Positions 42,522 to 52,589 of a stretch of 64,000 nt of DNA are shown here, one piece after another. The translations under genes and the position numbers were made by a program. Source of the stretch: Cytobacillus kochii (GTDB lineage: Bacteria > Bacillota > Bacilli > Bacillales > Cytobacillaceae). Where the stretch lies: assembly GCF_020171845.1 (NCBI RefSeq), contig NZ_JAIVAM010000007.1, forward strand, positions 267,616 to 331,615, read 5' to 3'. Below the pieces are notes generated by a model, which saw only the letters and a program-made list of their open reading frames with translations, searched no databases and was not told the origin of the DNA. Position 1 is the stretch's first letter, and each line of letters starts with the position of its first letter.

Positions 42522-43448
42522 TTGCCCATTATGAAACCGCTATACCCTCCCCAACAACTCCGTTTTCTTCTTGCACTCCATGCTCGAAAGGAATTATCTT
42601 CAGACCACCTTCATCACCTACAAGCAATGAAAAAAGGAGCAGATGGTGAAATACGTTGGACAACCCTCTTAAGCGAACTGCCAGATGACATTCCCATTCT
42701 TTATGATCTCAATTTTGAGATTAACCAATCCATTATTCAATTAGATGCTCTTTGTATTCTGCAGAATAAAATAGTTATTTTTGAAATCAAAAATTACAGT
42801 GGTAATTATACACTGGTTGGTGACCAATGGCTTAGTCCTTCAAAAAAAGAAATGAAAAGTCCACTCATCCAAATCAAACGAAATGAACCGCTCATTCACC
42901 AGTTTCTTAAGAGGTACCAGCTCCCCATTCCCTTTGAATACCACCTCATATTCGTTAATCCCCAATTTATTTTATATGGTGCAAAACCAAATGGAAATAT
43001 CATTTTTCCTGGACAAATCCCACAATACCTTGACTCATTAAAAAAACAAACTGTCTCTCCAACATTACTTCACACTAAAATCATCGAGACATTATTAGAC
43101 AACCACAAAAACAAACTAAACATGCTTGTCAAACCAGAATATCATTATGAAGAATTAGCGAAGGGCGTGTTTTGTAGTAAGTGTTGTGGGAGGATGGAGC
43201 GATTGAGTAAAAAAAGGTTTAAATGCAAGAAATGCTCCCATTCGGGATTTGTAAATGACATCATCTTCAACAATATTAAAGACTATTCAATCCTATTTCC
43301 TGAGAGGAAAATTAAAACATTAGATATATACGAGTGGATTGGGAAGCAAGTAAGCACTGCTATTATTCATAGAATATTGCAGAAAAACGCTAAAAGACTC
43401 GGAAATGGCCGAGCAACCTATTATGAACTCATAAATAGCAATTTTTAA
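42522..43448 (+). CDS. NERD-domain protein with C-terminal zinc ribbon
   Basis: The 308-residue protein has a nuclease-related (NERD) domain at about residues 35-150: GADGEIRWTTLL, then IIQLDALCILQNKIVIFEIK, where D and E-x-K match the PD-(D/E)xK core. Later VFCSKCCGRMERL and FKCKKCSHSGF form a four-Cys zinc ribbon. A C-terminal helical part follows. TTG 42522 follows AAAGGA at 9 bases. NERD proteins are predicted DNA-processing enzymes; the true activity is unknown. The tandem array begins ~100 bases after it. Confidence 0.8.
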   Translation: MPIMKPLYPPQQLRFLLALHARKELSSDHLHHLQAMKKGADGEIRWTTLLSELPDDIPILYDLNFEINQSIIQLDALCILQNKIVIFEIKNYSGNYTLVGDQWLSPSKKEMKSPLIQIKRNEPLIHQFLKRYQLPIPFEYHLIFVNPQFILYGAKPNGNIIFPGQIPQYLDSLKKQTVSPTLLHTKIIETLLDNHKNKLNMLVKPEYHYEELAKGVFCSKCCGRMERLSKKRFKCKKCSHSGFVNDIIFNNIKDYSILFPERKIKTLDIYEWIGKQVSTAIIHRILQKNAKRLGNGRATYYELINSNF

Positions 43449-43551
43449 GCGTAGCTCAGGTCATGAAAGTCCTTGATTAAACAAGAGGCTAAACACTTTT
43501 TTGACGATTTAGGGCAAAGCCATAAACAAATGACCGGAAGGAGGAAAAGTC

Positions 43552-44640
43552 GTGGCCTTACCTTTTTTCCCTACTTATCTTTTCCTTCACAACGAGATTA
43601 GTCGCGATTCTTTCTTTTACCCTACTTATCTTTTCCTTCACAACGAGATTAGTCGTGATTCTTCCTTTTACCCTACTTATCTTTTCCTTCCCAACTAGAT
43701 TAGTCGCGATTCTTCCCTTTGCCCTACTTATCTTTTCTTTCACTGCCAGATTAGTCGCGATTCTTCCCTTTACCCTACTTATCTTTTCTTTCCCAACGAG
43801 ATTAGTCGTGATTCTTCCTTTTGCCCTACTTATCTTTTCTTTCACAACGAGATTAGTCGCGATTCTTTCTTTTACCCTACTTATCTTTTCCTTCACAACG
43901 AGATTAGTCGCGATTCTTCCTTTTACCCTACTTATCTTTTCTTTCACAACGAGATTAGTCGCGATTCTTCCCTTTGCCCTACTTATCTTTTCCTTCTCTT
44001 CCAGATTAGTCGCGATTCTTTCTTTTTCCCTACTTATCTTTTCTTTCACTGCCAGATTAGTCGCGATTCTTCCTTTTGCCCTACTTATCTTTTCTTTCAC
44101 TGCCAGATTAGTCGCGATTCTTCCTTTTACCCTACTTATCTTTTCCTTCCCAACGAGATTAGTCGCGATTCTTCCCTTTACCCTACTTATCTTTTCTTTC
44201 ACAACGAGATTAGTCGCGATTCTTTCTTTTTCCCTACTTATCTTTTCCTTCACAACGAGATTAGTCGCGGTTCTTTCTTTTTCCCTACTTATCTTTTCTT
44301 CACTGCCAGATTAGTCGCGATTCTTCCTTTTACCCTACTTATCTTTTCTTTCACAACGAGATTAGTCGCGATTCTTCCCTTTGCCCTACTTATCTTTTCT
44401 TTCACTGCCAGATTAGTCGCGATTCTTCCTTTTACCCTACTTATCTTTTCTTTCACAACGAGATTAGTCGCGATTCTTCCCTTTGCCCCACTTATCTTTT
44501 CTTTCACAACGAGATTAATCGCGACCTTCTCTTTTTCTCTACTTATCTTTTCCTTCACAACTAGATTAGTCGCGATTCTCTCTTTTCCTCTACTTTTCTT
44601 TCCCATCCAGATCAGTCGCGACTATCCCTTTTTTAGATGA
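43552..44640. repeat. Tandem array, ~21 copies of a 51-bp unit (minisatellite)
   Basis: The core CTACTTATCTTTTC...GATTAGTCGCGATTC recurs every 51 bases from about 43571 to 44590; one unit near 44290 lacks a base. Copies differ in a few slots: CACAACGAG, CACTGCCAG, CCCAACGAG or TCTTCCAG; GCGATTC or GTGATTC; TTTTACC, TTTGCCC or TTTTTCC. Because 51 is divisible by three, long repetitive frames exist on both strands (for example KEKISRVKGRIATNL units on the minus strand). A strong AAGGAGG with GTG 43552 faces into the array, but that frame stops in the third copy. I do not call any of these frames a gene. Confidence 0.93.
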
Positions 44641-44733
44641 AACGACTCGCAGTCATTCTATTTTCAAAAAAATTAGCTTTCTTACTAGAAATAGAGGGAG
44701 TGCTTCCAATGAAGACTCACTCCCTCTCTCCCA

Positions 44734-45723
44734 TTACACAATAAATATCGGTTTAGCCTGCTTCAATTTCGCTGCCACAGTTTCAAGTGGTTTGCCAGTG
44801 TGTACATCTAGAACGGTTGATGCTTCATTAAACCAACAGTCCGGTGCTGCTGCACCCCAGAATGTTTGGCGGCGTTTGTCGTTGAGCTCCCAACGGATTG
44901 GTTTGAAGTCGGGATCGCTCGTTAAATAATCGCCATTATATAGCTCGATACGGTGGCCATCTGGGTCTCTTAAATAGAGGAAAAAGGCATTGGATAAGCC
45001 GTGTCTTGCTGGGCCACGTTCAATATTTTCTGCATAACCCAGTGCTGCTAGCACATCACAACCATGAATTAAACTCATCGGATCGCTGAGCCAATAAGCG
45101 ACGTGGTGTACACGTGGGCCTTCTCCATTCATAAAGGCGACATCATGGACGGATGGTTTTCGATGAATCCAGGCTGCCCAGATTTTATCCTCTTCAGTTG
45201 CCGTGTATTCTGAACAAGAGAAACCGAGTTCTTTTGTATAAAAACCATAAGCGGCTTCCACATCAGAGACCATATTATTGAAATGGTCAATCCGTTGGGC
45301 CTTTGCTCCTTGATATAAATCGTAGCGTTGTAATAGGCGCTCAACTGTATCCATTTTCGCAAAAAATTCTAACGGGATTCCTGAGACATCCTGTACCCGT
45401 AAAGCCCTGCCAATGGCATGCTGGCTACCCTCTTCTAACCACTTTGTCTTCATACCGTGCTTTTCAAACATAGCTGCCAATGCATCTAAATCGGCATCTG
45501 ATCTTACCTTATAGCTAGTGACTTCAACATGTGGTGCGTCTGCTTTCTTCAACACTAGACTATGATGAACATGTTCCTCTAAGCCTCTTAAATAAATCGT
45601 ATTTTCATCCGATTCGGTTTCTACTAAACCAAGTCCTTTGATATAAAAATCACGAGAACGCTCTAAATCGGTCACATGTAAAATCGCTCTAGCCGTGCGA
45701 ATAATATCAAAATCTACACTCAT
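44734..45723 (-). CDS. hpaD: 3,4-dihydroxyphenylacetate 2,3-dioxygenase
   Basis: The 329-residue extradiol dioxygenase opens the homoprotocatechuate ring between C2 and C3. It consists of two glyoxalase/VOC domains, as in the Brevibacillus and Arthrobacter enzymes. The metal ligands of the second domain are visible: His in RIDHFNNM, His in RVHHVAYW and Glu in HRIELYNGDY. I chose ATG 45723 since AAGGGGGAG is 6 bases before it. It is the last gene of the minus-strand arm of the cluster. Confidence 0.95.
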   Translation of the reverse strand: MSVDFDIIRTARAILHVTDLERSRDFYIKGLGLVETESDENTIYLRGLEEHVHHSLVLKKADAPHVEVTSYKVRSDADLDALAAMFEKHGMKTKWLEEGSQHAIGRALRVQDVSGIPLEFFAKMDTVERLLQRYDLYQGAKAQRIDHFNNMVSDVEAAYGFYTKELGFSCSEYTATEEDKIWAAWIHRKPSVHDVAFMNGEGPRVHHVAYWLSDPMSLIHGCDVLAALGYAENIERGPARHGLSNAFFLYLRDPDGHRIELYNGDYLTSDPDFKPIRWELNDKRRQTFWGAAAPDCWFNEASTVLDVHTGKPLETVAAKLKQAKPIFIV

Positions 45724-45736
45724 CACGCGCTCCCCC

Positions 45737-47209
45737 TTATACGTTTAAAAACTTTGAATTGGACGCTTTGCCTAAAAAGTCTTGTACTCTGGCCTTTAGC
45801 TCATCCTTTGCTTGATAATGATCAAAGTAGGTCATCCCCATACGGATAGGATCGCCGAAGAAGTAGTATTCATAATGCATTTGCCTGCTGCCAAATGCAC
45901 TCATCGTGATATCCCAAGCCAACCTAAATAGTTGAACTCTCTCGTAACCTTCTAGATTCTTCCCTTGTAAACCACGGTGAATAATATCACCAATTTCTTC
46001 ATTTTGAAAATCAGCTTGTGTCGGAATTCCCATTAATCCAGATGCACCTAGTACACGTAGAATTTCTATGAGACGAGGATAAACTCTTGGGTACCAGTTG
46101 CGTGCAGCATCGAGTGCCTCGTAATCAGGTGTCATGGTCCCCCACTTATCGAGCTTTGCATTATGTTCAGCACGGTACATATGAGATTTCATCGTTTCAA
46201 GTGCCAACATGATTTCTGTTCCTTTGTCCTTCACATGTTGGAAACTATCAATACCAATGGCATCCATCATCGACAAAGCTACTCCGAGTATAAATTCTGT
46301 CTTAATGATATTTTTTGAAACGACTTGGTGCGACATATGCACGACCGCATTTGTTTCGCGGAAGGTGCGGTTACAAATTGATGAATTCCCGCACACAAAT
46401 ACACGCTCCCACGGAACAAATACATTTTCAAATGATACAATTGCATCTCCTTCTTCAAAACGGGAGCTAAGTGGATGGTCATAACTATTCCTCCCATAAT
46501 CGAATGATTCCCTACTAATGAACTTCAATCCTGGGGTATTATTCGGAATGGCAAACGCTAAAGAATACGGATCATCCAATTCACCTGCTTTTTTCACAGT
46601 CGATGGAAATACAAGAATTTCATCAGTGATACCGCCTTGCGTTGCTAATAAACGGATACCATCCACATATATTCCTTCATCTGTTTTCTTCACTAAATGG
46701 AGAGCGACATTGGCATCCTTCTGTTCATGTTGTGCCTTAGCCCTGTTCACTTGTGGATGAATCAATGTATGTGTCAAACTAATATCATTTTCCCTAGCAA
46801 ATTCGTAATACTTACGTGCGTTTTCTGCGAACATCGGATCTGCTTCAGCAAATAATTCATTTGATACACCCATAGCCATCACTTCTGCATTCAAGTAATC
46901 GGGTGAGCGGCCCATCATACCACCTGATGTAAGGGCCCACTCTTGAATGGCTTCTCGTCTTTTTATTACATCTTCAATCGTTTTTGGTTGCAGCCATGTC
47001 ATTCCTACTTGTTCACCTGTTGTTGGTGACGTGTAAAGCATTTTTTCCGGTTTTTCAAACTGCAAATCATATAGATCTGCCATTGATTTCACGACACCTT
47101 TTAAACCAGGATGTGCTGTTACGTCTTGCACTCTTTCGCCGTGCAAATAAATGTTATTGCTCGCCTTTTTTAGCCGCTCGATATATTGCTTTCCATTCTT
47201 TGCCCCCAT
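45737..47209 (-). CDS. hpaB: 4-hydroxyphenylacetate 3-monooxygenase, oxygenase component
   Basis: The 490-residue FADH2-dependent oxygenase converts 4-hydroxyphenylacetate to homoprotocatechuate. Family segments seen are YIERLKKASNNIYLHGERV, THTLIHPQVNRAK, ENVFVPWERVFVCGN and the C-terminal MHYEYYFFGDPIRM. It needs a flavin reductase (HpaC), which I do not see in this window. GGAGGGG precedes ATG 47209. It lies 12 bases after hpaE and 13 bases before hpaD. Confidence 0.95.
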   Translation of the reverse strand: MGAKNGKQYIERLKKASNNIYLHGERVQDVTAHPGLKGVVKSMADLYDLQFEKPEKMLYTSPTTGEQVGMTWLQPKTIEDVIKRREAIQEWALTSGGMMGRSPDYLNAEVMAMGVSNELFAEADPMFAENARKYYEFARENDISLTHTLIHPQVNRAKAQHEQKDANVALHLVKKTDEGIYVDGIRLLATQGGITDEILVFPSTVKKAGELDDPYSLAFAIPNNTPGLKFISRESFDYGRNSYDHPLSSRFEEGDAIVSFENVFVPWERVFVCGNSSICNRTFRETNAVVHMSHQVVSKNIIKTEFILGVALSMMDAIGIDSFQHVKDKGTEIMLALETMKSHMYRAEHNAKLDKWGTMTPDYEALDAARNWYPRVYPRLIEILRVLGASGLMGIPTQADFQNEEIGDIIHRGLQGKNLEGYERVQLFRLAWDITMSAFGSRQMHYEYYFFGDPIRMGMTYFDHYQAKDELKARVQDFLGKASNSKFLNV

Positions 47210-47221
47210 CTATTCCCCTCC

Positions 47222-48742
47222 TTATTTTTTCTTACCGAATTGTGGAATATGGTGATCACTGATGGCGACATGAATGACCTTAGGTTCTGTATAAAATTCG
47301 AAAATGGCATAATGTCCACCTTCTCGTCCGATACCACTCGCCTTCGTTCCACCAAACGGAATTCGTAAATCCCGTGTGTTTTGCGAATTAATCCAAATCA
47401 TTCCTGCCTCTACAGCTTGGGCCACACGATGACCACGCTTAATATCATTCGTCCAAACGAAGCCAGCTAAGCCGTATTTTACGTCGTTTGCCACTTGGAT
47501 GACCTCTTCTTCTGTTTCAAATTCAATCACTGCCATCACTGGTCCGAAGATTTCTTCCTGGCAAACTTTCATATCATTCGTCGCGTTTAATAATAAAGTT
47601 GGTGGAACATAATTACCGGCAGAGAATGCTGCTGGCACATCCCCTTGGAAAACGTCACAGCCTTCTTCTCCCGCGATTTCAATATATTTTTTCACTTTGT
47701 TATAATGGGCTGTTTCAATCAGCGGGCCAAGTTCTGTGGCCTTATCCATGGGATCACCAACGACGATATTCTTCACCCGATCTTTAAGTGCTGCAACGAA
47801 CTTTTCTTTAATATTTTTGTGCAAAAACACGCGGGAGTTCGATGTACAGCGTTCACCGTTAAAAGAGAATATCCCCCAAACAGCTGCATCAAGGGCGCGA
47901 TCTAAATCGGCATCCTCAAAAACAATCAACGGTGATTTCCCCCCTAATTCCATTGAGGTTTTCTTCAACGTATCGGCAGCATTTTTAATAATGGTTGAAC
48001 CAGTCGTTGTTTCACCCGTAAATGAAATCGCTTCCACATCAGGATGACGAACAAGGGCATCACCTGCTGTTTCCCCGAAGCCATGGACAATATTGAATAC
48101 CCCTTTAGGTAAACCTGCTTTTTGAATCACTTCAGCCAGTTTATTCGCCGTTAATGGAGATAGCTCCGCAGGTTTAAGGACGACCGTATTCCCAGTCGCT
48201 AATGCCGGCGCCACCTTCCATGTCTCTAACATAAATGGGGCATTCCATGGCGTAATTAACCCCACAACCCCAAGCGGTTTATAGATCGTATAATTGATAA
48301 ATTCATCGTCCACTTGGTAGGCTTCACCATGCAAGGTCGATTCAACCATTTTCGCGTAAAATCGGAAGTTCATCGCTGCACGTGCCGCTTGTTTTTTCGT
48401 TTGGCTGATAGGCAACCCTGTATCAATCGCTTCTAATCTCGCAATCTCTTCCGCTTCTTCATCAATAAGGTCAGCAATGCGGTTAATATATACCATCCGC
48501 TCTGAAATTTTCATCGTTTTCCAAATTGTCTCGAAAGCTGTTTTCGCACTCTCCACTGCAACATTAATATCTTCCTTATCGCCTTCAGCTACAAGATTAA
48601 TCGTTTCATTTGAAAAGGGACTTAGATTGGCAAATGTTTTCTTTGAAACACTATCAACAAATTCACCATTGATAAATAGGGATACATCCTCAACTGCAAA
48701 ATTTTGCTTTGATTGATTCGTCTCGGTCACATGATTAGTCAT
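47222..48742 (-). CDS. hpaE: 5-carboxymethyl-2-hydroxymuconate semialdehyde dehydrogenase
   Basis: The 506-residue NAD-dependent aldehyde dehydrogenase should oxidise the ring-cleavage product. The catalytic Glu lies in SMELGGKSPLIVFED and the nucleophile Cys in FNGERCTSNSRVF. ITPWNAPFMLETWKVAPALA and the C-terminal PFGGTKASGIGREGG complete the family pattern. Assignment to HpaE rather than another dehydrogenase rests on its place between hpaB and the aldolase gene. AAGGAG precedes ATG 48742. Confidence 0.92.
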   Translation of the reverse strand: MTNHVTETNQSKQNFAVEDVSLFINGEFVDSVSKKTFANLSPFSNETINLVAEGDKEDINVAVESAKTAFETIWKTMKISERMVYINRIADLIDEEAEEIARLEAIDTGLPISQTKKQAARAAMNFRFYAKMVESTLHGEAYQVDDEFINYTIYKPLGVVGLITPWNAPFMLETWKVAPALATGNTVVLKPAELSPLTANKLAEVIQKAGLPKGVFNIVHGFGETAGDALVRHPDVEAISFTGETTTGSTIIKNAADTLKKTSMELGGKSPLIVFEDADLDRALDAAVWGIFSFNGERCTSNSRVFLHKNIKEKFVAALKDRVKNIVVGDPMDKATELGPLIETAHYNKVKKYIEIAGEEGCDVFQGDVPAAFSAGNYVPPTLLLNATNDMKVCQEEIFGPVMAVIEFETEEEVIQVANDVKYGLAGFVWTNDIKRGHRVAQAVEAGMIWINSQNTRDLRIPFGGTKASGIGREGGHYAIFEFYTEPKVIHVAISDHHIPQFGKKK

Positions 48743-48769
48743 ATTGTTTCACTCCTTGTTTAAATCACT

Positions 48770-49699
48770 TTACTTCTGCACGACACCGCCAGGAAGGTCC
48801 ACATAATGTTTTAAGACTTCTGCAATTTCATCTTGCAAGCTCTGCGTAGGTAAATCCATCGGCAGTCTAAGTACCGGCTTAATTTTGCCCATTTGACCAA
48901 GTGCTGCTTTTAATGGTGCAGGATTCGTATCTTTGAACAAAACATCATTCAACTGCATGAGTTCGTAATGCAAGTTTTGTGATTGTTCTACATCGCCAGC
49001 TTTCCATGCATCATAAATCGCTGCCACTTTATCTGGGACAATATTTGCTGTTGCGCTAATATGTCCTGCGCCACCAATGGCTAGCATCGGATAACATAAC
49101 AGTTCAATTCCTGAATAAAGTAGGAAATCACGACCGCAATTCAGTAGTACACGGTTCACATGTTCGAAGTCCTTATTCGATTCTTTTACACCAATAATAT
49201 TCGGGCAATCTTTACTCAACTTCGCAAGTGTTTCCACATGCATATTTGTGCCTGTTCGACCTGGAATGTTATAAACGATGAGGGGGAGATCTGGTACGGA
49301 TTCAGCGACAAGTTTAAAGTGCTTATAAAGCGCATGTTGCGAAGGTTTATTATAATAAGGAACGATGATAAGGGCAGCATCTGCACCCATCTCCGCTGCT
49401 TTTTTCGTTAAGTACAATGTTTCTTGATGGTTTGTTGAGCCTGTACCTGGTACAAATGGTACTCTTCCGTTAATTGTTTCTTTCGCCACTTCCATCACTT
49501 TCAATCGTTCATCGATTGTTAATGAACTTGGTTCTCCAGTTGTTCCTGTAACAGAAATACCATGACTTCCGCTTTCAATGTGCCAATGGATGAGCTTTTT
49601 AAATGAGTCAAAGTCTATCGATTCATCTTCATGAAATGGTGTAATAATCGGTGCAATCGAACCTCTTAATCTTTGTTTTACTTCAGCAAACTTCGTCAT
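48770..49699 (-). CDS. DapA-type aldolase of the homoprotocatechuate cluster
   Basis: The 309-residue protein belongs to the dihydrodipicolinate synthase/N-acetylneuraminate lyase superfamily. The Schiff-base Lys is in IIGVKESNKDF, the Tyr in LIVYNIPGRTGTNM, and the pyruvate-binding loop is SVTGTTGEPSSLT. In this cluster it most likely cleaves 2,4-dihydroxyhept-2-ene-1,7-dioate to pyruvate and succinic semialdehyde, the step done by the unrelated HpaI in E. coli. It is the first gene of the minus-strand arm. Confidence 0.88.
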   Translation of the reverse strand: MTKFAEVKQRLRGSIAPIITPFHEDESIDFDSFKKLIHWHIESGSHGISVTGTTGEPSSLTIDERLKVMEVAKETINGRVPFVPGTGSTNHQETLYLTKKAAEMGADAALIIVPYYNKPSQHALYKHFKLVAESVPDLPLIVYNIPGRTGTNMHVETLAKLSKDCPNIIGVKESNKDFEHVNRVLLNCGRDFLLYSGIELLCYPMLAIGGAGHISATANIVPDKVAAIYDAWKAGDVEQSQNLHYELMQLNDVLFKDTNPAPLKAALGQMGKIKPVLRLPMDLPTQSLQDEIAEVLKHYVDLPGGVVQK

Positions 49700-49774
49700 T
49701 TACAAACACTCCTTCTTTAAGTTTATTTCTGAAATTTTTGAATATTTTTATTGTAAGCTCTTTCATTTGCAGTT

Positions 49775-49786
49775 TAACATGTGTTA
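49775..49786. promoter_or_regulatory. Candidate LysR operator between the two cluster arms
   Basis: TAACA-tg-TGTTA is a perfect 5-bp inverted repeat inside a T-N11-A frame, in the 156-base gap between the aldolase and LysR genes. T-N11-A is the usual LysR-family box. Confidence 0.55.
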
Positions 49787-49855
49787 GATTATATAAAAAA
49801 TATTGTTTTTGTTTGTTTTGGATATAAAAAAAGTATCGTTTCAAGGAGGAGCAAG

Positions 49856-50743
49856 ATGGACATAAAGCAGCTGCAATACTTTTGTACAATTGTTCAGGAA
49901 GGGCAAATCACACGTGCAGCAAAGAAGTTACATATGGCACAGCCACCACTTAGCCACCAACTGAAACAACTAGAAGAAGAACTAGACGTTAAATTATTCG
50001 ATCGCATTGGTAGGAAAATGGAACTGACCAAATCAGGTAGCGTCCTTTATGAACGTGCCTTACAAATATTATCTGAGTTAGATGAAGCTAAAAACGAAGT
50101 CAAAGAAACAAATGAAGGCGTGAAAGGAAAGCTTTCTATTGGTGCGAGCAAATCTTGTTTCGCCTTTTTACCAGACCGCTTACGGGCGTTTCGTGAAAAA
50201 TACCCTCTTGTTACCTTTCAGTTAAGAGAAGGTGATACTTACTACATTGGCGAGCTATTGAAAAATCGCGAAATCGAACTAGCTGTCACTCGCCTTCCGC
50301 TAGAGATGGATGATATTGAGATGATTCGCTTTCCAACAGAACCTTACGTACTAGTCATTCCAGAATCATGGCAACAACATATCCACAACAAGACTTCCAT
50401 CAAAATGATAGATATCAAAAACTTCCCATTACTCTTACTCCATCGCATCAATGGCAAAGGTCAATTCGAAATCGTCACAAATGAATGCCGTCGTCACGGC
50501 TTTGAACCGAAAGTGATTTTGGAATGTCCCGATGCCTCTATGCTTTTATCTCTTGTTACTGCTGGGGTTGGTGCAACAATAGTACCTAAGTCTACATTGC
50601 AATCTTATTATGCAGATAAAGCGATTGTCATAGAGCTAGAAGATGCAACCATTCAATCGGAATCGGCCATTATTTGGTTAAAAAATCGTTACCTATCGAA
50701 AAGTGCCCGTCGAATGATAGAGACCTTTCAAACAAACGTTTGA
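49856..50743 (+). CDS. LysR-family transcriptional regulator
   Basis: The 295-residue protein begins MDIKQLQYFCTIVQEGQITR, with the LysR helix-turn-helix continuing LHMAQPPLSHQLKQLEEELD. An effector-binding domain with a periplasmic-binding fold follows (GKLSIGASKSCFAFLPDRLR). I chose ATG 49856 because AAGGAGG lies just before it; the longer TTG frame has no ribosome site. It sits between the divergent arms of the homoprotocatechuate cluster and is the likely regulator of both. The 295 bases after it hold no gene. Confidence 0.92.
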   Translation: MDIKQLQYFCTIVQEGQITRAAKKLHMAQPPLSHQLKQLEEELDVKLFDRIGRKMELTKSGSVLYERALQILSELDEAKNEVKETNEGVKGKLSIGASKSCFAFLPDRLRAFREKYPLVTFQLREGDTYYIGELLKNREIELAVTRLPLEMDDIEMIRFPTEPYVLVIPESWQQHIHNKTSIKMIDIKNFPLLLLHRINGKGQFEIVTNECRRHGFEPKVILECPDASMLLSLVTAGVGATIVPKSTLQSYYADKAIVIELEDATIQSESAIIWLKNRYLSKSARRMIETFQTNV

Positions 50744-51038
50744 TTGAATACTAGGAAGTTTTCTATCAGTAAGTAGAAGAGTGACACCTTCTAAAGTGAA
50801 GTTTAGTATATTATGTTTTTTTGTATGTCTGACTCGATTCCCTCTTACCACTAGATTTGAAGTAATCAAAATACAAATTTCAGAGATTTCAAATATAAAA
50901 AAGGATAGATTGTACCGTAAAGATTCCACTTGGATATTTTGTAGAAAAGGATGCAATTTATTTTACATTATTTGAAATATTTAAAATAATAAATTATGAT
51001 TTAATCATTATTTTGTTAAAGGAGTGTTGATCACATTG

Positions 51039-51827
51039 ATGAAAGCAATGATGAGATATAATGGACAATTCTTTTTACAAGAGGTTTATGTCGATTCTAC
51101 TAAACAACTAATAACCCGAGGAGAAGAGACAACCCCAATTGAACAGCTTGTCGTCCATCCCCCAGTATCTGGAACGGTTTACGGAACATTACTTAATTAC
51201 AAAGGTGAGTTAGAAGCACTTGGTTCAGCTGTTTGTGAAAGCCCTTACCAACAACCACCGAAAGCACCCATTCTTTATATCAAACCAGTCAATACAATCA
51301 ATTACCATCAAGCGAGCATTCCTATGCCAAAAGAAGAAGATACCTTACAAATAGGCGCTACCCTTGCAGTAGTCATCGGTAAAAAAGCAAGCAACGTATC
51401 AAAAGAAGAAGTACAAAATTATATTTTGGGCTACACAATTGCTAATGATGTCAGTATTCCACATAGCAGTGTTTACCGTCCTGCCATCAAGGAAAAAGCG
51501 CAAGACGGATTCTGTCCAATCGGTCCATGGATTGTTGATCGAAAAGAGCTGGCGAACCCTGACGACTTAGATATTACCATCCATATCAACGGAGAGTTAA
51601 AGCAACAGCAAACAACTAGAAACTTAATCCGCCCCGTCGCTGAGCTGATCGCAGAGGTTACTTCCTTTATGACCTTATTTGAAGGCGATACATTACTAGT
51701 CGGTGTACCAGAAAACCCTCCGCTTGCCCGTAATGGGGATGTTGTCAAAATAACGATTGCTGGCATCGGCTCACTTGAAAACCAATTTATTATCACAAAA
51801 CAACCAGTAAAGGAGAATACGATATGA
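51039..51827 (+). CDS. hpaG: HpaG-type isomerase/decarboxylase, first subunit (FAH family)
   Basis: The ~262-residue protein is a fumarylacetoacetate hydrolase-family member. Landmarks are VYGTLLNYKGELEAL, APILYIKPVNTIN, LGYTIANDVSIPH and the closing GIGSLENQFI. In E. coli HpaG/HpcE is one chain with two such domains; here they are two genes. I used ATG 51039. A TTG at 51036 fits the GGAG spacing about as well. The normal metal-site pattern E-x-E is not obvious in this half (ATLAVVIG), so it may be the less active partner. Confidence 0.82.
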   Translation: MKAMMRYNGQFFLQEVYVDSTKQLITRGEETTPIEQLVVHPPVSGTVYGTLLNYKGELEALGSAVCESPYQQPPKAPILYIKPVNTINYHQASIPMPKEEDTLQIGATLAVVIGKKASNVSKEEVQNYILGYTIANDVSIPHSSVYRPAIKEKAQDGFCPIGPWIVDRKELANPDDLDITIHINGELKQQQTTRNLIRPVAELIAEVTSFMTLFEGDTLLVGVPENPPLARNGDVVKITIAGIGSLENQFIITKQPVKENTI

Positions 51828-52576
51828 AAACCGCACGTGTCGCCTATAAAGGGAATATCCACGAGGCAATAGAATGGTACGGTAAGCTACAATTAGATAC
51901 TGGCGCCATCGTTTCAGAAGATGATGTCGTTTGGCTCCCTCCTATTGTGCCACAAACGATTTTTGCATTAGGACTCAACTACGCCGATCATGCGGCAGAG
52001 CTTTCTTTTAACGCACCGAAAGAGCCCCTCGTTTTTTTAAAAGGACCTAATACACTTATCGGTCATAACGGGGAAACTTTCCGCCCTGCCGATGTTACCT
52101 ATATGCATTATGAATGTGAATTAGCAGTAGTCATTGGTCAATCTGGTAAAAATATACAAGAAAAGGATGCTTATAACTATGTCGCTGGATATACCGTGGC
52201 CAATGATTACGCCATCCGCGATTATTTAGAAAACTACTATCGCCCAAACCTACGTGTGAAAAATCGTGATACATTGACACCCATCGGCCCCTGGTTTGTC
52301 AGTGCAGATGAGATAAAAAATCCAATGAATCTCACTTTACGCACCTATGTAAATGACAGTGTCGTCCAAGAAGGAACAACGAAAGATATGATTTTTAGTA
52401 TTCCAAAGCTCATCGCCTATTTAAGCAGTTTCATGACACTCAATAAAAACGATATCATTCTCACTGGGACACCAAAAGGTTCAGTCGATACGAAAGTGGG
52501 AGACACGGTCCTCACTGAAATCGAAGGCATCGGCCGACTCAAGAACACCATTATAAGCGAACCTGTCTATCAATGA
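51824..52576 (+). CDS. hpaG: HpaG-type isomerase/decarboxylase, second subunit (FAH family)
   Basis: The 250-residue protein has the full FAH catalytic pattern: FALGLNYADHAAEL, EPLVFLKGPNTLIGH, and the metal-binding YMHYECELAVVIG (E-x-E). Later come VANDYAIRDYLENYYRPNLR and ILTGTPKGS. It decarboxylates and isomerises the 5-oxo-tricarboxylate intermediate of the homoprotocatechuate pathway. ATGA overlap with the previous gene indicates coupled translation and a heteromeric enzyme. Confidence 0.92.
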   Translation: MKTARVAYKGNIHEAIEWYGKLQLDTGAIVSEDDVVWLPPIVPQTIFALGLNYADHAAELSFNAPKEPLVFLKGPNTLIGHNGETFRPADVTYMHYECELAVVIGQSGKNIQEKDAYNYVAGYTVANDYAIRDYLENYYRPNLRVKNRDTLTPIGPWFVSADEIKNPMNLTLRTYVNDSVVQEGTTKDMIFSIPKLIAYLSSFMTLNKNDIILTGTPKGSVDTKVGDTVLTEIEGIGRLKNTIISEPVYQ

Positions 52577-52589
52577 AAGGAGGATTTTT

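Noticed and set aside
43558..44606. Reading frames of 105-231 codons on both strands of the second array
   Set aside because: Same reason: an in-phase repeat without start context. The single-base loss near 44290 breaks the frames. The GTG at 43552 has a good site but its frame stops in the third copy.
49781..49855. Longer start of the LysR regulator at TTG 49781
   Set aside because: No ribosome site precedes it, while AAGGAGG sits directly before ATG 49856, and the shorter protein aligns with the normal LysR N-terminus.
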